Of a stretch of DNA of 5,394 bases, positions 1-5,394 are shown piece after piece. Source of the stretch: Chloroflexota bacterium (lineage in GTDB: Bacteria; Chloroflexota; Anaerolineae; 4572-78; J111). Every line of letters begins with the position of its first letter. Within the stretch, counting starts at the first letter, position 1. The notes under the pieces were generated by a model, which did no database searches, was not told the DNA's origin, and was given only the letters and a program-made list of their open reading frames with translations. The stretch is from positions 1 through 5,394 of the forward strand of contig RFJF01000417.1 in NCBI GenBank assembly GCA_003695455.1, written 5' to 3'. The position numbers and the translations under genes are program-made.

Positions 1-130
1 GTCTTCATCCGATGGCCTAACCTGGACGCACTTGCCAAACAGCAGCCCGGCTCTGGTGTTGCTGGCTGCAAAGCAAAATGTTTGGGCCGGAGACGAGAAC
101 GGTGTGAATTTGGTGAGCTATTGCCCATAA
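1..130 (+). CDS. C-terminal fragment of a BNR/Asp-box (sialidase-like beta-propeller) protein, 5' end outside window
   Basis: Reading from base 2, an open frame of 42 codons ends at TAA 128-130; the start lies left of the window. The first residues, S-S-S-D-G-L-T-W-T, match a relaxed Asp-box (S-x-D-G-x-T-W), the hairpin motif of sialidase-like and YCF48-like beta-propellers. The next stretch, with N-V-W-A-G-D-E-N-G-V at residues 26-35, resembles the strand and turn that follow such boxes in propeller blades. I infer that this is the last blade of a propeller protein, a family that is often exported and involved in binding or assembly, sometimes enzymatic. With only 42 residues the specific function cannot be told. 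Frame 1 is also open here (to 234) but its translation looks unlike a protein. The gene shares strand and reading frame with the oxidoreductase that starts 108 bases downstream, so co-transcription is possible. Confidence 0.6.
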   Translation, partial: SSSDGLTWTHLPNSSPALVLLAAKQNVWAGDENGVNLVSYCP

Positions 131-223
131 TACTGCATAAAAATGACAAGAAATGGGGCCTGACCTGCCGCAACGGTGAAATTGAAATGCAAAAGAGCAA
201 GCCCGGATGGAATTTCCAGCTCG

Positions 224-230
224 TGAGGAG
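224..230 (+). promoter_or_regulatory. Shine-Dalgarno site of the oxidoreductase gene
   Basis: TGAGGAG lies 8 bases upstream of the ATG at 239-241. This is a strong match to the anti-SD sequence at good spacing, and it supports that start codon. In-frame stops lie upstream, between 131 and 238, so the gene cannot be fused to the preceding fragment. Confidence 0.8.
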
Positions 231-238
231 ATAAGATT

Positions 239-1393
239 ATGTCTAAATTGTTACGCGCCCTCATTTTGGGAACCGGCTTTGCCGGGCAGGGACACGCCCT
301 GGCCCTGCGGGACGCCGGTGTGGAAGTTGTGGGCATGGCCGGCCGCACCCCCGATGTGGTTGAGCAGGTGGCCGCCTCGCTGGATATTCCCCACGCTTCA
401 ACCGATTGGGCGCAATCGCTGGCTGCGCTTCAGCCCGATATTGTGGCGGTGGGCACGCCGGGCGGGGTTCACTTTGAACCGGTGATGGCAGCACTGGCCC
501 AGGGATGCCATATTTATTGCGATAAACCGCTGGCGGCAACCGCGGCCCAGGCCAGGGCCATGTTTCAGGAATCTCAAAAAAGGGGAGTTAAAACGGCTTT
601 CGCCGCCTCCTATCGCTACCAGCCGTATGCGTTATTGGCAAAGGAATTAGTGGCTGATGGAGCCATCGGCGAAGCCCAGGAGGTGGAATGTATCTCTCAT
701 TTCAACCTCAACCCGCTGATTCCCTTTGGCTGGTCGCACCGGCTGGAACTGGGCGGCGGGCGGCTGAACAACAACTTTACCCACAAACTGTCTATTGTGC
801 TGCACGTGCTGGAGAGCACGCTTGTGGCGGTTAACGGCGAAACCCGCAACGATATGCCCCAGGCTCCGGTTGTTGCCGGCGTTCATCATTTTCGGGAACG
901 GAAGAAATTCGCTCCCAAATCGGCGGATGAGCCGGGCTTGCAATGGGCAGATGCCAACGCCGAGTGGTCTTACACGGTGATGGCTCGCATTACGCCGGCA
1001 GCCGGCCACAGCCGGCCTGTTTCGACCCTGTTCAAACACAGCGGCCTGCAACCCCGCTTTGCCGGTGATTGCATTGCTTTTTACGGGGATAAAGCCGCCA
1101 TTTACATCAAAGGACATTATGCCCAGGGGCCGCTTTACCTTTGCCCTCGCGGCGGTGAGTGGCAAGAAATTCCTTTGCCCGCCCGCATCACCGAAAGTTT
1201 GCCCAACATCACAGACGATACCCAACGCAACTGGACGCATCTGGCTCGCGAATTTGTAGCCGATATTCGGGGGCAGGACAACACGGGCTATCAAACCTTT
1301 GAAGACGGCTGGATTTATCAGGAGGTGATAGAAGCGATACGGGCCGGTCAGGGGTGGGTGAACGTGCCAAACAGCTTGGCAAGTGGCAGGTAA
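239..1393 (+). CDS. Gfo/Idh/MocA-family NAD(P)-dependent oxidoreductase
   Basis: A complete 384-residue protein, a normal length for this family of cytoplasmic dehydrogenases, which mostly oxidise or reduce hydroxyl/keto groups of sugars, inositols and related compounds. The N-terminal Rossmann fold has G-T-G-F-A-G at residues 11-16, followed by beta strands around 29-35 and 67-72 (V-A-V-G-T-P-G-G-V-H). C-D-K-P at 94-97 is the usual E-K-P motif, with K96 as the predicted catalytic lysine. S-Y-R-Y-Q-P at 124-129 and the G-A-I-G-E segment at 141-145 are typical of the family at the junction to the C-terminal alpha/beta substrate domain. G-G-G at 172-174 followed by H182 aligns with the family's GGG-x3-D-x3-H site, but N178 stands at the usual Asp and S185 at the Asp of HxxD. 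The substrate cannot be told from sequence. The start is fixed by the SD at 224-230. The neighbouring kinase is convergent, so this gene ends its transcription unit. Confidence 0.9.
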   Translation: MSKLLRALILGTGFAGQGHALALRDAGVEVVGMAGRTPDVVEQVAASLDIPHASTDWAQSLAALQPDIVAVGTPGGVHFEPVMAALAQGCHIYCDKPLAATAAQARAMFQESQKRGVKTAFAASYRYQPYALLAKELVADGAIGEAQEVECISHFNLNPLIPFGWSHRLELGGGRLNNNFTHKLSIVLHVLESTLVAVNGETRNDMPQAPVVAGVHHFRERKKFAPKSADEPGLQWADANAEWSYTVMARITPAAGHSRPVSTLFKHSGLQPRFAGDCIAFYGDKAAIYIKGHYAQGPLYLCPRGGEWQEIPLPARITESLPNITDDTQRNWTHLAREFVADIRGQDNTGYQTFEDGWIYQEVIEAIRAGQGWVNVPNSLASGR

Positions 1394-1401
1394 GAGTTTG
1401 C

Positions 1402-1447
1402 GGCCCGTCGCTTGCAACGTAACAGATAAAAAGCAACGACGCAGGCC
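1402..1447 (+). terminator. Possible terminator hairpin after the oxidoreductase gene
   Basis: Nine bases past the TAA of the oxidoreductase, an imperfect inverted repeat pairs GGCC (1402-1405) with GGCC (1444-1447), GTCG with CGAC, and TTGC with GCAA (1433-1436), with one bulged C, a small internal mismatch and a 17-base loop. AAAATTT follows rather than a clean T-run, so it is not a classical intrinsic terminator. It lies in the gap between two converging genes and could slow transcription from either side. The rest of the gap to 1560 holds only short hairpins (ATTTG/CAAAT at 1451-1463, and TGCCTGA/TCAGCA at 1487-1510) and no gene I can support. Confidence 0.3.
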
Positions 1448-1560
1448 AAAATTTGTGTCAAATAGAAAGGGTGTGCGTTAGCAAATTGCCTGATCAGTGA
1501 TGTGTCAGCAGGTGAAATACGTGAGTAGAATTGTTGTGGCGGTTGGAAATAATAAAAACA

Positions 1561-4500
1561 TCAATCTTGTGCGTTGTCCGGCCTGTGCGCCGGCAACGCC
1601 ACAGTAAAAGTGGTACCTTCGCCAAAAACACTTTCCAGCCAGATGCGGCCGTGGTGCTGTTCCACAATACTTTTTACAATGGCCAACCCCAGACCTGTGC
1701 CTTTGATCTCCAGCGCATGATCGCCTTTGACCCGGTAAAACTTTTCAAATATGTGGGGCTGGTCGCCGCTGGGGATGCCCAGCCCTGTGTCTGATACCTG
1801 CAGCCGAACTTCGCGTTCAACGCAAAACAGGGCCACATTCACCTGGCCCGGCCCCGGCGTATATTTGAGGGCATTGCTGACCAGGTTAAAAACCACCTGC
1901 CGCAGCCGGTTGTTGTTGCCCAGTACGGCCGGAACATCGGGCGCAATGGTGTGGGCCAATTCAATTCCTTTTTCCGTGGCTTCCGGTTCAAGGGCGTGCA
2001 CGGCATCTTCCACAATGTCATTCAGCCGGGTTGGAGTCATTTCCATATCAATGCCGGCCTCAATCTGGCCCACATCCAGCAGGTCGTCAATCAGGTTGCT
2101 CATGCTTTTCACGCGCCGCTCAACCACATTCAACAGCCGGCGCTGGGTTTCGTTGACGTCGCCCACCTGCCCTACCATTTGCGACGCAATCAAAATGCCT
2201 GACAGCGGCGATTGCAAATCGTGCGAGACGGTGCTCACAAATTCATTTTTCAGGTCGTCTAGTTCTTTAAAGTGGCTCACATCCTGCATGGTTGCCACCC
2301 AGCCAATAACGCCGGCTCCGCCCACAGACACCGGCGACAAATTGGCAAAGTAGGTGCGTCCATCCTCCAGCGGAATCTCCCCGGTGGTTTCATCGCCGCG
2401 CATGGCCCCCTCAAACAGCGAAACCAGACTTTCCAGCGAGGTTGCGTTAGCCAGACGCCGCCCCCGCTGCGATTCCTGCACTCCGAGGATTTCCCAGGCC
2501 GAGGGGTTATCGAGCACAATCCGGCCATTGCGGTTCACCACCAGTACGGCGTCGGTAGTGCTGGCCAAAATAGCCGCCAGCCGGGCGCGTTCCTGCTCAA
2601 CCTGGTGGAACAGGTGGGCGTTTTCTACCGCCGCAGAAATCTGCGAGGCCAGCAGCGAGAAAATCCGGTAAAAATCATCGTTGTAGGCTTCTGTCTTGTT
2701 GGATGCCGTAAAAATCAGGCCGTTGGTTCCCTGCTGAATCAGCAGCGGCAGGGTCATGGTTGAAGTTTGTTGCCAGTCTGCAGACACGGGCAGATTTCCG
2801 GTCAGTACTTTTTCAGACAGCACTTTCAGGTTGCGCCGGTCGGTCATTTCTGCGTATTTATCGAGCAGGGTGGTCTGAATTCGGCCTGGGTTATTAAAGG
2901 CAAACGGCAAAACCATGCCCACATGCACGCCGTCTTCGGCCTCTACCACAATGCCGTGAACATCATTTGGCAGCACACGGGGCAGCATATTCAGCGCCGT
3001 TTCCACAATCAGTTGAAAATCTACGGTAGACACCAGCATTTCGCTGAGCCGGTTGAGCAGGTGGAGCTTGTAGTTGCTTTGGGCCATGTTATCAAGCAGC
3101 AGTGCTTTTTCAATGACCACGGCCAAATGTGGCGCCAACTGTTGCAACAATTCAAGGTCTTGCCGGCTGTAAGCGTTTTCCTGCTGACTGCCCACGCTCA
3201 GTGCCCCAAAGGAGGTGTCTTGCACTTGCAACGGAATGATCAACTGCGATTGCAGACCCGCCGCTACAAAAAAATCGTCGTCCGGGTAGCGCGAGTTTCC
3301 GGTCAGTTGGGTAAATTTGTTGAAAATTTGTCCCCGGTTGGTTTTGAGCAGTTGTTGCAGCCGTGACTGCCCGGCCGCAATGGCCGGTTGTTTGTATTCA
3401 ATGCTGCCGTGTTCGGTAAAGGTCCACTGGCGCACTTTGGCCGATGAACTGTCAATCAGTGAGAAACCCAGGTGGTCCAGCGGAAACAGGGCGCTAAACT
3501 GATGGTGAATTTGCTCTGCGGTTTCAGACAAACCGTGTCCGGCGTTGATGCGTGTTGTTACCTGGTTGATGATTTCTGTTTGGCGGACGCGCTCGCTGAC
3601 CTGATCAAACAGGGTGGCGTTGGTCAGCGCTACCCCCAGCGAGGCCGACATTGACACCAGCAAATCCAGGTCGGCGTGATTAAAGGGGCCGCGTCGTTTG
3701 TTGAGCACCTCAAGCGCGCCAATGGGCTTGCCCTGCACCAGCAGCGGCACACACATAACTGCTTTGGTTTTAAAGCCAATGGCCTTGTCTATTTTGCTGG
3801 AAAACCGCGGGTCTTGCGCCACAGAATTTACAATAACCGCGTGGTTGTTGGCTACCACCCAGCCGGCAATTCCTTCGCCGGGTTGCAGCCGGTAACTGGT
3901 AATCTGTTTGTTTTCGCCGCGCAGGGTCAATTTAAAATACAGCTCGCCATTTGTTGGGTCCAGCAGCAACAGCGACCCGGCCTCAACATCCAGAATATTG
4001 TTGATGCCGGTCATGGTTTTCTGAAGAACAGTATCAATATCCAGGCTTGAGGTGATGGTTTGGGCAATGTGGTGGAGCATCATTGCCGTTTCTGTGTGGC
4101 GGCGGGTACCTTCCAGCAGAAACGTACGCTGCAACCCCCGGGCAACGTGTTTGCTCAAGTAACTCAGCAGTTGTTGGGTATCTGCGGCCAACTTCTGCGG
4201 CTGGCTGCTTTGGCGCAACCCAACAACCATTGCGCCCCAAATTGTGCTGGTGGTAGTAAACGGCAAAACGGCCACGGCTTTGGTGTTGCTTGCCGCAAAC
4301 AATGCGTCGGCCAGGTCAGCGTCAATGAGGTGCGGCGCGGTTGAATCTGTGGCAAAAAATTGGGGTGTTCGGCGGCTTAGTACCTGAGTCAGCAGCGTAC
4401 TTTGCTCCGGCGAGCCATCGGGCAGGGCCAGCGCCTGGTTGAACGTACTCACCTCAATGTGAGGCGGTACGTCGCGTTCATTTTTGAGCAGACCGCAGGC

Positions 4501-4695
4501 TGTGTACGCCAACGGCGCCACGGTTTGGCACCAAACTGCGTCAATGGGCAGCGCGTTGAGCAAAATCTCGTTGATTTGCATCAACTGTTCGGCCAACGGC
4601 GAATCGGTGTCCAGTGTGGCGTCAATTTGTTCCAGCAACTGCCAGATTGAGTCCGGCATTACGCCGCGGATTGTCTGTTCGGTGCTTGCTTGCAT
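1561..4695 (-). CDS. Soluble multi-GAF, PAS-containing sensor histidine kinase
   Basis: A 1044-residue two-component sensor kinase that autophosphorylates on histidine and passes the phosphate to a response regulator. Approximate domains: weak GAF 30-190; canonical GAF 205-365 (G-E-G-I-A-G-W-V at 273-280, V-P-L-L-V-Q-G-K-P-I-G-A-L at 316-328); GAF 375-535; divergent GAF 545-695; PAS 702-810; HisKA 815-880; HATPase_c 920-1037. The H-box is S-H-D-L-Q-S-P-L with H825 as the phospho-acceptor. The ATPase N-box has N937 and N941, G1 is D-T-G-L-G-I-P (969-975), the F-box is F-E-K-F-Y-R (983-988) and G2 is G-T-G-L-G-L (999-1004), so all catalytic boxes are intact. There is no signal peptide, membrane helix or receiver domain, so it probably senses a cytoplasmic signal through GAF/PAS ligands or partners. 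An in-frame TAA (4699-4701) sits one codon before the ATG at 4693-4695, which makes this the most upstream start. M13 (4657-4659) is an alternative. Neither has a clear SD. No regulator gene is nearby, so it is an orphan here. Confidence 0.93.
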   Translation of the reverse strand: MQASTEQTIRGVMPDSIWQLLEQIDATLDTDSPLAEQLMQINEILLNALPIDAVWCQTVAPLAYTACGLLKNERDVPPHIEVSTFNQALALPDGSPEQSTLLTQVLSRRTPQFFATDSTAPHLIDADLADALFAASNTKAVAVLPFTTTSTIWGAMVVGLRQSSQPQKLAADTQQLLSYLSKHVARGLQRTFLLEGTRRHTETAMMLHHIAQTITSSLDIDTVLQKTMTGINNILDVEAGSLLLLDPTNGELYFKLTLRGENKQITSYRLQPGEGIAGWVVANNHAVIVNSVAQDPRFSSKIDKAIGFKTKAVMCVPLLVQGKPIGALEVLNKRRGPFNHADLDLLVSMSASLGVALTNATLFDQVSERVRQTEIINQVTTRINAGHGLSETAEQIHHQFSALFPLDHLGFSLIDSSSAKVRQWTFTEHGSIEYKQPAIAAGQSRLQQLLKTNRGQIFNKFTQLTGNSRYPDDDFFVAAGLQSQLIIPLQVQDTSFGALSVGSQQENAYSRQDLELLQQLAPHLAVVIEKALLLDNMAQSNYKLHLLNRLSEMLVSTVDFQLIVETALNMLPRVLPNDVHGIVVEAEDGVHVGMVLPFAFNNPGRIQTTLLDKYAEMTDRRNLKVLSEKVLTGNLPVSADWQQTSTMTLPLLIQQGTNGLIFTASNKTEAYNDDFYRIFSLLASQISAAVENAHLFHQVEQERARLAAILASTTDAVLVVNRNGRIVLDNPSAWEILGVQESQRGRRLANATSLESLVSLFEGAMRGDETTGEIPLEDGRTYFANLSPVSVGGAGVIGWVATMQDVSHFKELDDLKNEFVSTVSHDLQSPLSGILIASQMVGQVGDVNETQRRLLNVVERRVKSMSNLIDDLLDVGQIEAGIDMEMTPTRLNDIVEDAVHALEPEATEKGIELAHTIAPDVPAVLGNNNRLRQVVFNLVSNALKYTPGPGQVNVALFCVEREVRLQVSDTGLGIPSGDQPHIFEKFYRVKGDHALEIKGTGLGLAIVKSIVEQHHGRIWLESVFGEGTTFTVALPAHRPDNAQD

Positions 4696-4709
4696 ATTTT
4701 ACCGGATGG

Positions 4710-4721
4710 CGGGTAAACCCG
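4710..4721. repeat. Short palindrome just upstream of the kinase start
   Basis: CGGGTAAACCCG is a pair of perfect 5-base arms around a 2-base centre, 15 bases upstream of the kinase ATG at 4695. A 2-base loop is too tight for a stable RNA hairpin, so a DNA-binding site is the more natural reading. It may also be chance in CCGG-rich DNA. Confidence 0.3.
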
Positions 4722-4741
4722 GACAGTGAAATGGATGAAGA

Positions 4742-4776
4742 TGCCCGGTGCGGGAAATTTTTGGGTTCTGCCCGGT
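4742..4776 (-). repeat. Direct repeat in the predicted kinase leader
   Basis: On the + strand TGCCCGGT occurs at 4742-4749 and again at 4769-4776, 27 bases apart (ACCGGGCA twice on the kinase strand). The core CCCGG also occurs at 4718-4722 and 4785-4789, so the roughly 100-base leader carries it four times. This could be an operator or protein-binding array, or alternative RNA pairing, or only the CCGG-rich composition seen elsewhere in the window. Confidence 0.3.
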
Positions 4777-4803
4777 TATGTGGACCCGGCAGACCGCACA
4801 GCC

Positions 4804-4832
4804 AGTATACCAATGATGTTTGGGGCTGACAA
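4804..4832 (-). promoter_or_regulatory. Predicted sigma70-type promoter of the kinase gene
   Basis: On the minus strand, TTGTCA (4827-4832, 5 of 6 to TTGACA) is followed by exactly 17 bases and then TATACT (4804-4809, 5 of 6 to TATAAT). Transcription would begin near 4797, giving a leader of about 100 bases before the kinase ATG at 4695. It lies in the non-coding gap just past the stop of the upstream same-strand gene, where a separate promoter is expected. The match and spacing are seen in the sequence; activity is inferred. Confidence 0.5.
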
Positions 4833-4842
4833 CCCCCCCAAA
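4819..4842 (-). terminator. G/C inverted repeat after the glycosyltransferase gene, possible terminator or operator
   Basis: TTTGGGG (4819-4825) and CCCCAAA (4836-4842) can pair as a 7-base-pair stem with a 10-base loop, starting 4 bases past the stop codon of the upstream minus-strand gene. On that strand the sequence after the stem is ACATCATTGG, with no U-run, so as an intrinsic terminator it is weak. The arms flank the TTGTCA -35 element of the predicted kinase promoter, which makes an operator role equally possible. Confidence 0.35.
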
Positions 4843-4846
4843 TGCA

Positions 4847-5394
4847 CTATTGTGCGGGCAAACTCTGAGACTGGATGCTGCCCGGCTGAAATTGGTAGTG
4901 GTACACATCAACCCGGGCAAAGTGGGCCTCGTCGGTGAGGGTGGCGTTTTGGTTTAGCCACTGGCGCATCAGTTGGCGGTCATCCCACAAAGATTCTTCA
5001 GAGACCACCAGCCACAAATCGGTCAGGTTGCCGGTCAGGGCTGCCATCTCTGTGTCAACTTCGGCCGCCGATTTGCCGTTGTTGGTCCACAGGCCTTCCA
5101 GCAATTTGTAAGGGTGGGGGTAGTAGTAGCTGAATGTCCGTTCAAGATACGGAATTTGAACCATCACAATTTTGGGGGGATTGGGCCGGGTCGCCAGATA
5201 TTCCGCGGCGGCACGAAAATCGGCTTTGATGGGCTGGCGCTGCTGCTGCCAGATACCCACCAGATTGACGGCCAGCAAAAGGCCCAGACACAGCGCAGCC
5301 AGCCGCCGGCTGTGGTACCTGACCAAAACAATGCCCAGCGCCGCCGTCAGGTAAAATCCGGGCGTAACGTAAATCAGGTAGCGGTCTTCAAACA
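4847..5394 (-). CDS. C-terminal part of a polytopic membrane glycosyltransferase, GT39 (ArnT/PMT)-like; 5' end outside window
   Basis: The frame is open from the right edge to TAG at 4847-4849, giving 181 visible codons. The TTG at 5324-5326 is internal, not a start, because the frame continues to the edge with sensible sequence. The first residues, F-E-D-R-Y-L-I-Y-V-T-P-G-F-Y, resemble the R-Y-L-x(4)-P segment found in the last membrane helices of GT39-type proteins. Two hydrophobic helices are visible (about residues 6-24 and 31-48), then a soluble tail that starts near D58-F-R-A-A-A-E-Y-L and probably folds outside the cytoplasmic membrane. Such enzymes move sugars from polyprenyl-phosphate carriers onto lipids, proteins or glycans. 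The catalytic N-terminal acidic loop is outside the window, so neither donor nor acceptor can be stated. Family assignment is by resemblance of the C-terminus only. It lies upstream of the kinase on the same strand with a 151-base gap. Confidence 0.65.
   Translation of the reverse strand, partial: FEDRYLIYVTPGFYLTAALGIVLVRYHSRRLAALCLGLLLAVNLVGIWQQQRQPIKADFRAAAEYLATRPNPPKIVMVQIPYLERTFSYYYPHPYKLLEGLWTNNGKSAAEVDTEMAALTGNLTDLWLVVSEESLWDDRQLMRQWLNQNATLTDEAHFARVDVYHYQFQPGSIQSQSLPAQ

Noticed and set aside
104..131. Possible promoter for the oxidoreductase: CATAAT at 126-131 with a weak GTGAAT at 104-109.
   Set aside because: The -35 matches only 3 of 6, and the element overlaps the end of the upstream coding region. 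Too weak to annotate.
1..234. Frame 1 on the + strand is open for 77 codons and ends 4 bases before the oxidoreductase ATG, as in a tight operon.
   Set aside because: Its translation is rich in Lys, Arg and Cys with no recognisable motif, while frame 2 gives an Asp-box. An open run of this length happens by chance fairly often.
994..1016. Three GCCGGC hexamers in close succession.
   Set aside because: They fall inside the oxidoreductase coding frame (T-P-A-A-G-H-S-R-P), and the same hexamer is frequent throughout the window, so this is composition and codon choice.
647..1417. 256-codon open frame on the minus strand opposite the oxidoreductase.
   Set aside because: It lies antisense to a clear family member with all expected motifs, and its translation has no recognisable domain. 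It is a composition shadow.
1459..1480. Perfect TTGACA on the minus strand in the convergent gap.
   Set aside because: No -10-like hexamer at 16-18 bases, and it would read antisense into the oxidoreductase. Likely chance.
1751..3366. Several long + strand frames (200, 163 and 199 codons) opposite the kinase.
   Set aside because: All are antisense to well-supported kinase domains, overlap one another, and read Ser/Arg- or His/Gln-rich sequence of a shadow type.
3749..3751. Cys315 in the second GAF domain as a bilin or haem attachment residue.
   Set aside because: It sits in the K-A-V-M-C-V-P-L core strand common to many non-phytochrome GAF domains, and no other phytochrome signature is present.
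5324..5326. TTG as a start codon for a 159-residue protein at the right edge.
   Set aside because: The frame continues to the window edge with a membrane segment typical of the same protein, so the TTG is an internal Leu codon.

Overview
The window looks like ordinary bacterial chromosome with slightly more G+C than A+T by eye. It holds four protein-coding genes or gene fragments. The combination of a soluble kinase with several GAF domains, a GT39-type membrane glycosyltransferase and an Asp-box propeller protein is common in Chloroflexota (Anaerolineae-like) genomes. That placement is a guess from gene style; nothing in the window fixes the taxonomy. I see no tRNA, rRNA, CRISPR array, insertion sequence, phage gene or attachment site.

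Left side, + strand: bases 1-130 are the last 42 codons of a protein that ends in a relaxed BNR/Asp-box repeat (S-S-D-G-L-T-W). After a 108-base gap, and behind a good Shine-Dalgarno sequence, comes a complete Gfo/Idh/MocA-family NAD(P)-dependent oxidoreductase (239-1393). It has a clear Rossmann fold and a lysine in a CDKP version of the EKP motif, but Asn stands where the usual catalytic Asp is expected.

Centre, - strand: a 1044-residue soluble histidine kinase (1561-4695) points toward the oxidoreductase, with a 167-base convergent gap holding imperfect hairpins. Its domain order is weak GAF, canonical GAF, GAF, divergent GAF, PAS, HisKA, HATPase_c. It has no membrane segment and no receiver domain, and no response regulator gene lies in the window.

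Right side, - strand: the C-terminal 181 codons of a polytopic membrane protein, most like a GT39 (ArnT/PMT-type) glycosyltransferase, run off the right edge. The 151-base gap before the kinase contains a near-consensus sigma70 promoter (TTGTCA, 17 bases, TATACT) reading into the kinase. A G/C hairpin overlaps the -35 element, and a leader of about 100 bases carries a spaced CCGGG motif. The kinase is therefore probably transcribed on its own.

Nothing ties these genes into one pathway: a propeller protein, a sugar-type dehydrogenase, an orphan sensor kinase and an envelope glycosyltransferase. I did not find a convincing novel system. The points most worth a second look are the altered oxidoreductase active site, the NKFDE-like motif in the second GAF domain, and the promoter and leader of the kinase.
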